Origin: Thermohalobaculum sp039180675
GTDB taxonomy: Bacteria > Pseudomonadota > Alphaproteobacteria > Rhodobacterales > Rhodobacteraceae
Assembly: GCA_039180675.1 (NCBI GenBank)
Contig: JBCDDC010000007.1
Span: 1-64,000, forward strand
DNA: 64,000 bases
Reading direction: 5' to 3'
Positions 11,920 through 20,202 of this stretch are shown one piece after another (positions within the stretch are counted from its first letter, which is position 1; every line of letters starts with the position of its first letter). The notes beneath the pieces are model-generated. The model was not told the DNA's origin and made no database searches. It saw only the letters and a program-made list of their open reading frames with translations. The position numbers and the translations under genes are program-made.

Positions 11920-12770
11920 GCACCGGTCTCAACCGAAAGATCGGGATAGGCGCCCCACTCCACCCAGCTCCCGTCGTAGAGCGCGTTGCGGTTGTGACCG
12001 AGCCTGTGGAGCGCCAGCGATAGGATCGCCGCCGTGACGCCCGAGCCGCAGGAGGTCACGATCGGGCGGGTAAGGTCGACGCCGGCAGCCTCGAAGATCG
12101 CCTTCGTCTCCTCGGGTGTCTTCATCGTCTGATCGTCGTTGAGAAGCGTGCGGTAGTGCACGTTGGCGGATCCCGGGATATGCCCGGCGCGCAGGCCCTG
12201 GCGCGGCTCTGGCTCCTCGCCCCGGAAGCGCCCCGGCGACCGTGCATCGACGATCTGTTCGGAGCGCAGCTTGGTCGAGCCCGCGATCTGCGTCACGTCA
12301 CGGACCATCCCGGCATTGCGCCGCCCGGTGAAGTGGCGCTCGCGCGGGTCGACCGGCTCATCGTCGACCGGGCGGCCCTCGGCCATCCATTTCGGCAGGC
12401 CGCCGTCCAGGACCGAGACGTCCTGGTGCCCGAAGACCCGGAAAGTCCACCACACCCGCGCGGCCGAGAAGAGGCCGGTCTGGTCGTAGACGATGACCCT
12501 GTGGCCGTCGCCGATGCCCATCTTGCGCATGCGTGAGATGAATTTCTCGGCCGGGGGCAGCATATGGGGCAGGGGCGCCTTTTCGTCGGCGATCTCGTCG
12601 ATGTCGAAGAAGCGGGCGCCGGGGATATGTCCCGCCTCGTACTCGGCACGCCCGTTCCGGCCCGTGTCGGCCATGTGGTAGCTGCCATCAATGATCCGGA
12701 TATCCGGCGCGTTCAGCCGCTCTTCCAGCCATTCGGTCGAGACCAGCGCGTCGGTGCCGCTGATGGCCAT
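11916..12770 (-). CDS. sseA: 3-mercaptopyruvate sulfurtransferase
   Basis: A 284-residue tandem-rhodanese enzyme. It moves sulfur from 3-mercaptopyruvate to an acceptor such as thioredoxin or cyanide. The active-site loop is CGSGVTA with Cys241; CGSGVT is the mercaptopyruvate signature, while thiosulfate sulfurtransferases usually have CRKGVT. The inactive N-terminal rhodanese domain occupies about residues 8-140. The second ATG (MAISGTDAL) is chosen because AAGGA lies 7 bases before it and abuts the upstream one. With cysK and trgB on the same strand it adds to a cysteine/sulfur theme, although it is separated from them by unrelated genes. Confidence 0.88.
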   Translation of the reverse strand: MAISGTDALVSTEWLEERLNAPDIRIIDGSYHMADTGRNGRAEYEAGHIPGARFFDIDEIADEKAPLPHMLPPAEKFISRMRKMGIGDGHRVIVYDQTGLFSAARVWWTFRVFGHQDVSVLDGGLPKWMAEGRPVDDEPVDPRERHFTGRRNAGMVRDVTQIAGSTKLRSEQIVDARSPGRFRGEEPEPRQGLRAGHIPGSANVHYRTLLNDDQTMKTPEETKAIFEAAGVDLTRPIVTSCGSGVTAAILSLALHRLGHNRNALYDGSWVEWGAYPDLSVETGA

Positions 12771-12852
12771 GGGCATGTCCTTCGTTCATCCACCATTCTC
12801 TTCCGCTCTTAGCGAGCGCGCCTGCCAGGGGCAACAAAAGGATTGCCGCCGC

Positions 12853-13905
12853 TTACTCCTCGGGCAGGCGCCCGTCGCGCGATAGCAGGATGGCGATGGC
12901 GCGGGTGCCCTCGAATTTCGCGCAGATCATCGCGAGGATCACGGTGATCGGGATAGCGAGGAACATGCCCGCTGGTCCCCAGATCGCGCCCCAGACGATG
13001 AGGACCAAAAGGATCACGAAGCTGGAGAGGTTCAGACGGTCCGACATGATCCGGGGCAACACGACCTCGCCCGCAATGAACTGTGTTGCCGCGAGGCCCG
13101 CGATCAGGATCGCAAGCTGTGTCGGATCAGCAAGCGTCAGCAATCCGTAGACCGCGGGCAGCACTACCGCCGTGATCGACCCGATGGTAGGGACGAAGTT
13201 GAGGGCGAAGGCGAGGAACCCCCAGAACCCCGCCCCCTCAAGACCGACGGCAGAGCAGATGGCATAGGTTGCGAGTGCCACGCCCGCTGAGAGCATGGAC
13301 ATAAGCCAGAGATAGGCGCGCGTCTCCTCGGCGATCTCGCCAATCGTCTCGGTCAGCCTTGCCCGGCGTGCGGGGTCTGGGAACAATGCGTTCAGCTTGG
13401 CGGGAAAGAACCGCTCGTCTATCAGCAAGAACATCACGTAGAGGATGACGATAGCGGCGTCGGAGATCAGCCCTTGCGCCGTGGTCAGGGCCGGGGCGAT
13501 CAGATCCTCAAGCCGGAGTGTCTCGATCAGCGTGCGCGGTCTGAACCTGTCTTCCAGGCCGAAATCAGCGATCAGCGTCCGCAAGGCATCGACGATTGGC
13601 CCGTCCGCCTCGGTGATCGTGGCGCCGAGCGCGGTGGCGTTCTGGACGACGATCCTCGCCGAGACAAAAAGCGCTGCGAAGAGGATCAGGGCCGAGAAGA
13701 CCTGCGCCAGACCGCGCGGCAGGCGCTCGCCAACTCCGGGCAGGCGGCGCAACCCATCAGCGAGACCGTTGATAAGGAACCAGATCAACACGGCGATCGC
13801 GATCGGGACGGCGTAATCCCGCGTCAGCGCAAGGCAGGCGATGATGAGCGTGACCAGCGCGAGCGCGAAGAACGGGCCCTCGGATAGTTTGCCAAACTGG
13901 TTCAT
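12853..13905 (-). CDS. AI-2E family transporter
   Basis: A 350-residue inner-membrane protein with about eight hydrophobic helices arranged as in the AI-2E/PerM family: two or three N-terminal helices, a long soluble segment (about 90-150), then a C-terminal helical bundle with FVPTIGSITAVVLPAVYGLL and the late IWGAIWGPAGMFLAIPITVIL. Members export small molecules or act in Na+/H+ exchange; only a few have been tested, so the cargo is unknown. The ATG is preferred to an overlapping GTG one codon earlier because GGAG is then 8 bases away. Confidence 0.8.
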   Translation of the reverse strand: MNQFGKLSEGPFFALALVTLIIACLALTRDYAVPIAIAVLIWFLINGLADGLRRLPGVGERLPRGLAQVFSALILFAALFVSARIVVQNATALGATITEADGPIVDALRTLIADFGLEDRFRPRTLIETLRLEDLIAPALTTAQGLISDAAIVILYVMFLLIDERFFPAKLNALFPDPARRARLTETIGEIAEETRAYLWLMSMLSAGVALATYAICSAVGLEGAGFWGFLAFALNFVPTIGSITAVVLPAVYGLLTLADPTQLAILIAGLAATQFIAGEVVLPRIMSDRLNLSSFVILLVLIVWGAIWGPAGMFLAIPITVILAMICAKFEGTRAIAILLSRDGRLPEE

Positions 13906-13934
13906 CACACAGGCTCCGACGGTTCAGGATCAGA

Positions 13935-14654
13935 CTACCCGATCAGAACCGAAACACGCCGGTTCTGTTTGCCTTTCTTCTCGACCTTGCCGAGCGTAAC
14001 AGGACCGATCTCGGCGGTTTTCGCGACATGAGTGCCGCCGCAGGGTTGCAGATCGACCGTTTGGTCCCCTGTCGCGATGCGCACTAGCCGCACCCGGCCA
14101 TGACCCATCGGCGGCTTGACCGACATCGTTTTCACAAGGTCCGGCTGAGCCATGAGTTCCTCGTCCGTGATCCATTCTGTGGTGACAGCATGGTCCGCCA
14201 TGATCAGGGCGTTGAGTTCGGCCTGCAAAGCCTCCTTATCCTCGGGCGCTTCGGGCATGTCGAAGTCGAGCCGCCCCTTCACTGCCGAGACCGAGCCGCC
14301 GGTGACGGGCAGGGGAATGACGACCGAGAGGAGATGCAGCGCAGTGTGCACCCGCATATGCCGATAGCGCCGGTCCCAGTCGAGCCGGGCGATCACCGAT
14401 GCGCCGACTTCCGGCAGAACCGCACCTTCGCCGGGCACGTGTACGATTTCATCGGGAGCTTCCCGCTTTACCGTCGTCGCGATCGGGGTCTCGCCGCCGG
14501 CACGGATCAGCACGCCGCTGTCGCCGGGCTGGCCGCCGCCGGTCGGGTAAAAGATCGAGCGGTCGAGCACGATGCCGCCGCGCTCGTTGATGGCAAGCAC
14601 GGTCGCGGCCGTCTCGCGCAGATAGGCGTCGTCGCGGAAGAGGGGAGTGGTCAT
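13935..14654 (-). CDS. alaX: AlaX-type alanyl-tRNA editing protein
   Basis: A 239-residue free-standing homologue of the AlaRS editing domain, which hydrolyses Ser-tRNA(Ala) or Gly-tRNA(Ala). Zinc ligands are visible as HTALH in the first half and CGGTH near the C-terminus. An N-terminal glycine-rich segment (FYPTGGGQPGDSG) is the strand-forming part of AlaX-M-type enzymes. The start at MTTPLFRDDAY lies 11 bases past the stop of the channel gene; the longer frame would overlap that gene. It is probably in one transcript with the channel gene. Confidence 0.87.
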   Translation of the reverse strand: MTTPLFRDDAYLRETAATVLAINERGGIVLDRSIFYPTGGGQPGDSGVLIRAGGETPIATTVKREAPDEIVHVPGEGAVLPEVGASVIARLDWDRRYRHMRVHTALHLLSVVIPLPVTGGSVSAVKGRLDFDMPEAPEDKEALQAELNALIMADHAVTTEWITDEELMAQPDLVKTMSVKPPMGHGRVRLVRIATGDQTVDLQPCGGTHVAKTAEIGPVTLGKVEKKGKQNRRVSVLIG

Positions 14655-14664
14655 GTCATCTGTC

Positions 14665-17097
14665 TCACTCGGCCTCGCCATCGGCCGTATCCATGCCGGC
14701 TTTTGGCGCTGTTCTTGGTGCTGGCGGGTGCTTCGCATCCTCGACGGCGTCCTTTGCCACTTCCACCACGCCTTTTCCGAGATCGTCGAGGTTTTTTATG
14801 TGAACGTCGCGCTGAGCGAAGGGGATCTCGATCCCTGCTTCCTCGAACTTCTCGGCGATGGCGTAGTTCATGTCGGACTGCACATTCAGGATCCAGTTCA
14901 CGTCGCGCAGCACGCCGCGGATCTCGAAATCCAGGCTGTCCGCGCCGAAACCGCGGAATAAGACGTAGGGGGCGGGGCGTTTCAGCAGCATCGTGTGGCT
15001 GTCCGCGATCTCCTGCAGGATCGCTTCGACCTTTCTCGGATCCGTGCCGTAGGCGACGCCGATCTTGACGATCAACCGGCCGTTCAGGTCGGAGTGCGTC
15101 CAGTTGATCACCGGCGAGGAGATCAATTCGGAGTTGGGTACGAAGAGCGTCGAGCGGTCGAAGGTCTGCACCTCGGTCGAGCGTACGTTGACCTTCCGCA
15201 CGTAGCCCATGCCGGAGGCCAGCTCCACCCAGTCGCCTGCCTTAATCGGTCGCTCGATCAGCAGGATCACGCCAGAGACGAAGTTGTTGACGATGTTCTG
15301 CAGGCCGAAGCCGATCCCGACCGAAAGCGCCCCGGCGACAATGGCGAGGTTCGAGAGATCGAGACCGGTTGTTGAGATTGCGATCAGAGCTGCCGCGAAG
15401 ATACCGACATAGCCGATCCCGGCCGTGACGGCATCGCGCCCGCCGGAATCCAGCCCTGTGAGCGGCAAGACGTTCCGGCTCATGATGCCCTGGAGCATCC
15501 GGGTGAAAACGTAGCCGATGGAGAAGACAATCAGGAAGCTGACCAGATCGAGCGGCGAGAGGACGATGTCGCCGATGACAAGTCCTTCCTCGATCCCCTC
15601 CCAAAGGTTCTCCAGGTCCTTGCCTGTTGCCCCCCAGATAAGCAGCAGAACCGGGATCGCAGCGCAGGCCATGAAAAAGGCGACGATCACCGGGATAAGC
15701 CTCAGCCTGCGCCGTGACGTCTCATCGTCCTCGTCGACCACCGTGGTCACCGCCTCGTTCACGGCATGGAAGAGCATGATGCCGATGCTGAGTGCAGCGC
15801 CTGAAAAGACGACCGAATAGAAGATGTAACGGGATGCCGCGAAGTATCCGATCATGGCGAGGATCGGGGCGGCAACCGCCGCCGCTCGGACGATGAACTT
15901 CAGTAGGCGAATGAACTGGGCCGTGAACTTCGGCTGTACCGGTTCGTCATCCTCATCCTCTGGCTCGACCTGCCAACTCATCTCGCCTGGCCGGAGTATC
16001 CCTGACGCCATCCACAGAGTGAGGCCTCCCGGGATCAGGATAAGAGTATTGAGCGTCACGAGGGTTTCGAATGACAGTCCAAGTCCCTCGGCGCCTTGGG
16101 CGACGAGCAGGCGGTCTGCGCCAACAATCAGTGCGAGCACCATCAGCCATCGGTGCATACTCCGGGCCCGATCGTCCTCCAGTCTCGAAATGCGCAGCTC
16201 CGGCTCGTATGGCGCGAAGAAGGCGCTGCCGAGACCGTAAGCGCCAACAACGAGCAGCGCAGAGTAAGCGAGGCCATCCAAAATCGCGCGACTTAGCGGT
16301 CCGATCAGGACGGAGCTTTCCATCCAAAGGCCGAAAAGGATGATTGCCGCGGTCGGCAGGATCAGCCGAACGAGCGTGAGCGCGATCGACAGGTTCACAT
16401 TTCGAAGCCTGGTCTCGCCCGTCTCCATCCGGGATTTCAGCCATGCGATGGCCGTGTCCTTCGTGCGGAAGATCAGGATGAGCACGCCAATCAGGAATAG
16501 GGCGCCCAATCCGCGCCTGATCTTGTCGCCTGTTGTCTGATCACTGCTTTCGAGGCGGGTGCGCACCTCTGATTGAACCTGATTGACTTTTCGTGTGAGT
16601 GCCTCGTGCGCCCGCGACAGGATACCAGGCTCGAAGATCCCGCGCGTGCGGGTCAGAAGCGCATCGCGGAACATGTCGCGCCGCGTCGTCACGATCCTGG
16701 TTAGGGTCTCATCCACATTCAGCAAGAGGTTCTGCGCCAGACGCAATCCACCTGAAAGCGTTGCGACCCGATCGCTCAGTCGTTTGCGTTCTTCAACAAC
16801 CTGTGGCGACTCACGGGACCCGTCCTCGGGTTCCGGACCGAGTTGTTCGAGGCCCGCTTCCAGAGGTGCCAACTCTTCTTCGCGGTTGGCGATACGCGCC
16901 TTCAGCTCGTCGCTGACATCATCAAGTTGGTTTCTGAAATCGTCGAGGTCGTCGATCGTGGGCTCAAGCGAACCCAGGCGCGCTTCTATCTCGCTGAGCT
17001 GAAGGCTCCACCGCGCGACATCTTCCTCAATCGTGCTCTGTGCGAAAGCAGGCAGAGCCGAGATAAGAAAAAGCACTGCCAGGAGAAGGCGCTTCAT
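14665..17097 (-). CDS. MscS-type mechanosensitive channel with DUF3772 region
   Basis: An 810-residue protein with a cleavable signal (MKRLLLAVLFLISALPAFAQ), a long coiled-coil periplasmic segment (about 22-200, Glu/Leu/Asp rich), about ten membrane helices and a C-terminal MscS domain. The pore and beta-domain signatures are LAIVAGALSVGIGFGLQNIVNNFVSG and WVELASGMGYVRKVNVRSTEV. The layout matches the large DUF3772-containing channels of Rhodobacterales, which release solutes on osmotic downshock. TTGAGGTC before ATG gives the start. It lies between cysK and alaX on the same strand. Confidence 0.88.
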   Translation of the reverse strand: MKRLLLAVLFLISALPAFAQSTIEEDVARWSLQLSEIEARLGSLEPTIDDLDDFRNQLDDVSDELKARIANREEELAPLEAGLEQLGPEPEDGSRESPQVVEERKRLSDRVATLSGGLRLAQNLLLNVDETLTRIVTTRRDMFRDALLTRTRGIFEPGILSRAHEALTRKVNQVQSEVRTRLESSDQTTGDKIRRGLGALFLIGVLILIFRTKDTAIAWLKSRMETGETRLRNVNLSIALTLVRLILPTAAIILFGLWMESSVLIGPLSRAILDGLAYSALLVVGAYGLGSAFFAPYEPELRISRLEDDRARSMHRWLMVLALIVGADRLLVAQGAEGLGLSFETLVTLNTLILIPGGLTLWMASGILRPGEMSWQVEPEDEDDEPVQPKFTAQFIRLLKFIVRAAAVAAPILAMIGYFAASRYIFYSVVFSGAALSIGIMLFHAVNEAVTTVVDEDDETSRRRLRLIPVIVAFFMACAAIPVLLLIWGATGKDLENLWEGIEEGLVIGDIVLSPLDLVSFLIVFSIGYVFTRMLQGIMSRNVLPLTGLDSGGRDAVTAGIGYVGIFAAALIAISTTGLDLSNLAIVAGALSVGIGFGLQNIVNNFVSGVILLIERPIKAGDWVELASGMGYVRKVNVRSTEVQTFDRSTLFVPNSELISSPVINWTHSDLNGRLIVKIGVAYGTDPRKVEAILQEIADSHTMLLKRPAPYVLFRGFGADSLDFEIRGVLRDVNWILNVQSDMNYAIAEKFEEAGIEIPFAQRDVHIKNLDDLGKGVVEVAKDAVEDAKHPPAPRTAPKAGMDTADGEAE

Positions 17098-17140
17098 GAC
17101 CTCAACCTAGCCAATGCGATCGCTTCGGGGAAGCGGGCTT

Positions 17141-18178
17141 TTAAACGTCGACGAAAACCGAGGGCACCTCGCGGTCATGTGCCAGCCATTCCGGGACCGG
17201 TAGACCTTTTGAAGCGAGAAACTCGGGATTGTAGAGCTTCGATTGATAGCGGCTGCCGTAGTCACAGAGGATGGTGACGATGGTGTGCCCGGGCCCCAGG
17301 TCCTTTGCGAGACGGATCGCTCCAGCCACATTGATCCCTGTCGAGAGTCCCATGCAGAGCCCCTCTTCCTGTAACAGATCGAAGACGATCGGTACCGCCT
17401 CGCTGTCGGGGATGTTGTAGGGGAAATCGACCTCCAGCCCCTCGAGATTTGCGGTGATCCGGCCCTGGCCGATCCCTTCTGAGAAGCTTGAGCCAGAGGC
17501 TTTGAGCTCCCCATGCGCATAGTAATGCCAAAGGGCGGCGCCATCCGGGTCGGCGAGGCCGATCTTGACATTGGGATTGCGCTCGCGGAGTGCGACGGCC
17601 GTACCGGCGAGCGTGCCGCCGGAGCCGCAGGCGCAGATGAAGCCGTCGACCTTGCCGTCCGTCTGTTCCCAGATTTCGGGGCCCGTGGTCTCGATATGGG
17701 CCTGCCGGTTGGCGACATTGTCAAATTGCTGTGCCCAGATCGCTCCGTTCGGTTCGCTCTTGTTCAGCTCTTCCGCAAGACGGCCGGAATAGTGCACGTA
17801 GTTGTTCGGGTTGCGGTAGGGCACAGCCGGGACCTGAACGAGGGTTGCCCCTGCCAGCCGGAGCATCTGCTTCTTCTCCTCGGATTGCGTCTCGGGGATC
17901 ACGATCACCGATTTGAAGCCCATGGCCGCGCCGACGAGGCTGATGCCGATCCCGGTATTGCCGGCCGTACCCTCCACGATCGTGCCGCCGGGCGAGAGTT
18001 TTCCCTTGGCGACCGCATCCTTGATGATCGACAGCGCCGCGCGGTCTTTGACAGACTGGCCCGGGTTCATGAACTCGGCCTTGCCAAGGATTTCGCAACC
18101 CGTGAGCTCGGAGGCCTTCTTCAGCCGGATCAGCGGCGTGTTGCCGACCGCATCCGGCAGATCCTTGTAAATTCGCAT
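17141..18178 (-). CDS. cysK: Cysteine synthase A (O-acetylserine sulfhydrylase)
   Basis: A 345-residue PLP enzyme that makes cysteine from O-acetylserine and sulfide. The PLP lysine is Lys44 in NPGQSVKDRAAL, followed by the substrate loop EGTAGNTGIG and the phosphate-binding CGSGGT motif. The length is slightly above the 310-320 typical of enteric CysK, as in Rhodobacter forms. The start MRIYKDLPD is backed by GGAGGTG; an ATG 13 codons upstream lacks one. It follows trgB by 71 bases. In R. sphaeroides cysK is linked to the trgAB tellurite-resistance locus, and the arrangement here matches. Confidence 0.92.
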   Translation of the reverse strand: MRIYKDLPDAVGNTPLIRLKKASELTGCEILGKAEFMNPGQSVKDRAALSIIKDAVAKGKLSPGGTIVEGTAGNTGIGISLVGAAMGFKSVIVIPETQSEEKKQMLRLAGATLVQVPAVPYRNPNNYVHYSGRLAEELNKSEPNGAIWAQQFDNVANRQAHIETTGPEIWEQTDGKVDGFICACGSGGTLAGTAVALRERNPNVKIGLADPDGAALWHYYAHGELKASGSSFSEGIGQGRITANLEGLEVDFPYNIPDSEAVPIVFDLLQEEGLCMGLSTGINVAGAIRLAKDLGPGHTIVTILCDYGSRYQSKLYNPEFLASKGLPVPEWLAHDREVPSVFVDV

Positions 18179-18249
18179 GAAGCACACCTCCCCGAGCGTA
18201 GATAAGTTCGTCTCCACTTAGGCCGATGTGTCTCCGCGCTCAAGAGCGT

Positions 18250-19380
18250 TCAGCGCCACTCGGCCCGCAACCGCTCGCGATTGGCTGCCAGCCAATAGAG
18301 CGTGACCTGCCCGATCGCCGTGTTCACCTCGCCCGATGCGAGGGCGTGGAACGCCTCGTCGAAGGGCAGGATTATGCTGCGAATGTCCTCGTTCTCGTCG
18401 GTGTTTCCGTGCAGGCTGCCGTCGCCAGGCAGATCCGCCTCGCCGACGAAAGCATAGAATTTCTCCGCGATAAGCCCGGGTGAAGGGTAGAAGCCGGGCA
18501 CTTCTGCCGTGCGGCCGATCTCGACACCGCCTTCTTCCAGCGCCTCTCTGCGCGCCGAAGCTTCGGCGCCTTCGTCTGGTTCGATGCGGCCTGCGATCAC
18601 CTCGATGCACCAGGGGGCGGGGTCGCGCCGCACTGCGGGACCTGCTCGAAACTGCTCGATCAGCATCACCCGGTCGCGGGCCGGATCGTAGGGGAGGATA
18701 ACCGCGGCATCACCCCAGATCGCAACCGTGCGGTCAAGCTCTCCGGTCCAAGTCCCGTCGAAACGTTTGTGCCGCAACCGGTGTTCCTCGACCGAGAAGA
18801 AGCCGGTGTAGGCGTAGGCGATGCGCCCGCGGACCAGATCCGCAGGTCCGTGATCGCTTTGCAGCGCGCCCGCGCTACCGGTCTCTGTTTCCGCGCGGGC
18901 GCGCTGATGGGCGCGGGTCATGATCCCCGGCCAATGGGCATCCACTTCCGCGATGGTCAGGGTGCCGTAATGGCTCATGTATTCGCGTGCCGCATGCAGG
19001 GCGGCTGATCGGTCGTTCGCCTGCCACTGCGCGTAGTGCCAGGGCAAGTCTGTCGGCGGTGTCTTGTCGGTGCCACGGAAATAGAGTGCCTCGAGCGGTC
19101 CCCCTGCCGTTTCCACGGTGATGTCGATAAGGCCGTATTCGGCCTCCTCGAAATAGATCAGGCGGTCGATGTCCAGGCCTGTGGGGGAGAGCAGCGCAAT
19201 GCCCTCGGCCGTCGAGCCGTCATTAGGCACGAGGATCGGATAGGCCTCCATGGCAAGGCGGCAGATGAGATGGTTCGCCGCCTGCGCAGCGGCAATCTCG
19301 TCGGACGCAATCGAGCGGTCGAGCACGATTTCGAGCAGCGCATGGTCACGAAGCGAGCCGTAGAAAAAGATCGGTTTCAT
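18250..19380 (-). CDS. trgB: Gamma-glutamylcyclotransferase-like / Nudix fusion, TrgB-type
   Basis: A 376-residue two-domain protein. Residues 1-150 are a GGCT/AIG2-like domain (start KPIFFYGSLRDHALL, the YGSL motif). Residues about 190-376 are a Nudix hydrolase of the ADP-ribose pyrophosphatase type with box GRIEPDEGAEASARREALEEGG, matching GX5EX7REXXEEXG. This architecture and the position before cysK match TrgB of R. sphaeroides, a gene implicated in tellurite resistance. The chemical role is unproven; sugar-nucleotide hydrolysis is inferred from the Nudix box. It is divergent from the ChrR-like gene, with a 166-base control region between. Confidence 0.8.
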   Translation of the reverse strand: MKPIFFYGSLRDHALLEIVLDRSIASDEIAAAQAANHLICRLAMEAYPILVPNDGSTAEGIALLSPTGLDIDRLIYFEEAEYGLIDITVETAGGPLEALYFRGTDKTPPTDLPWHYAQWQANDRSAALHAAREYMSHYGTLTIAEVDAHWPGIMTRAHQRARAETETGSAGALQSDHGPADLVRGRIAYAYTGFFSVEEHRLRHKRFDGTWTGELDRTVAIWGDAAVILPYDPARDRVMLIEQFRAGPAVRRDPAPWCIEVIAGRIEPDEGAEASARREALEEGGVEIGRTAEVPGFYPSPGLIAEKFYAFVGEADLPGDGSLHGNTDENEDIRSIILPFDEAFHALASGEVNTAIGQVTLYWLAANRERLRAEWR

Positions 19381-19434
19381 TTTGCCACTCGACTTGATAG
19401 TTTTCTGGAGGGCTCCATCCTGCTGGCGCACGGA

Positions 19435-19452
19435 CAGACGGCTTTTCGTCTG
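19435..19452. repeat. Inverted repeat CAGACG-N6-CGTCTG in the trgB/chrR-like intergenic region
   Basis: A perfect 6-bp inverted repeat with a 6-base GCTTTT spacer lies about midway between the divergent trgB and ChrR-like starts, 33 bases upstream of the sigma-E-like -35. It could be an operator or chance; it has no T run and is not a terminator. Confidence 0.3.
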
Positions 19453-19484
19453 AGAGGTCAAGACAAGAAATTACCGCGCTTGCG

Positions 19485-19514
19485 TGATCCAAAATCGCGT
19501 TGGCTGCGTATTAC
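19485..19514 (+). promoter_or_regulatory. Sigma-E (ECF, RpoE/ChrR-type) promoter candidate
   Basis: TGATCC, an 18-base spacer and TATTAC lie 33 bases before the ChrR-like ATG. TGATCC is the established -35 element of R. sphaeroides sigma-E, whose regulon contains homologues of most genes in this island. The -10 fits only loosely. Context raises the likelihood: the three genes downstream and the convergent operon match that regulon. Confidence 0.55.
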
Positions 19515-19546
19515 GGTAAAAGAAAAGCGAGGCAAGAAGTAGAAAT

Positions 19547-20185
19547 ATGCCGACACATCTGCCCAGCACCGAAATGCTTGCAGACTATTCCAGCGGAGCA
19601 GCGTCGCCCGGAGCGACCCTGCTTATCGCGGCTCATCTCATGCATTCATCCGAAAGCCGACGGCAAGTCGCCGAAATGGAGCGCATCGGTGGTGCCCTGC
19701 TCTCTGACGAAGAGCCTATCGCGATGTCTGCGTCCGCGCTGAGCGACGTTCTGAACGTCATTGATGCGGAGCCGGAGATCGAAGCGGATCCCATTGAGCT
19801 GGACAGCGGGCCGCTGCCGCGTCCCGTTATTGAAGCGGTCGGGATGGATTTCGACGATATTCAGTGGAAGTTCAGGCTCCCCGGCGTGTCGGAATACGAA
19901 CTCGAAGGTTTTGGAAGCGAGAAAGTGAGCCTTCTTCGCGCCAGGCCGGGGGTTGCGATCCCTCAGCACACCCATCACGGCCGCGAAGCGACTCTGGTGC
20001 TTGCAGGCGCGCTGCAGGACGGTGACAGCGTGTATCGCGCTGGGGATCTGTCGCTAAACGACGAGGATGACGACCATCGCCCCCAGATCATCGGCGATGA
20101 GACCTGCTATTGCCTGATTGTGATGGACGGGAATCTGCACTTTACAGGTACATTCTCCCGGGCGTTGAACTTCCTCGGCGACTGA
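19547..20185 (+). CDS. ChrR-family cupin anti-sigma factor homologue lacking the zinc-site cysteines
   Basis: A 212-residue protein of the same length and layout as ChrR, the zinc anti-sigma factor that holds sigma-E inactive until singlet oxygen appears. The C-terminal cupin keeps all four metal ligands (His141, His143, Glu147, His177) and the Cys187/Cys189 pair. The N-terminal anti-sigma domain should have His-x3-Cys-x2-Cys; here it reads HLMHSSES, with Ser34 and Ser37 in place of both cysteines, while His4 and His30 remain. No sigma factor gene is adjacent. It may therefore sense through the cupin without binding sigma in the usual way, or act otherwise. It heads a three-gene operon. Confidence 0.82.
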   Translation: MPTHLPSTEMLADYSSGAASPGATLLIAAHLMHSSESRRQVAEMERIGGALLSDEEPIAMSASALSDVLNVIDAEPEIEADPIELDSGPLPRPVIEAVGMDFDDIQWKFRLPGVSEYELEGFGSEKVSLLRARPGVAIPQHTHHGREATLVLAGALQDGDSVYRAGDLSLNDEDDDHRPQIIGDETCYCLIVMDGNLHFTGTFSRALNFLGD

Positions 20186-20202
20186 GAACACGGGAGTATC
20201 CC

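Noticed and set aside
18179..18249. Riboswitch or leader before cysK
   Set aside because: Only 71 bases separate it from trgB; no conserved leader structure is visible.
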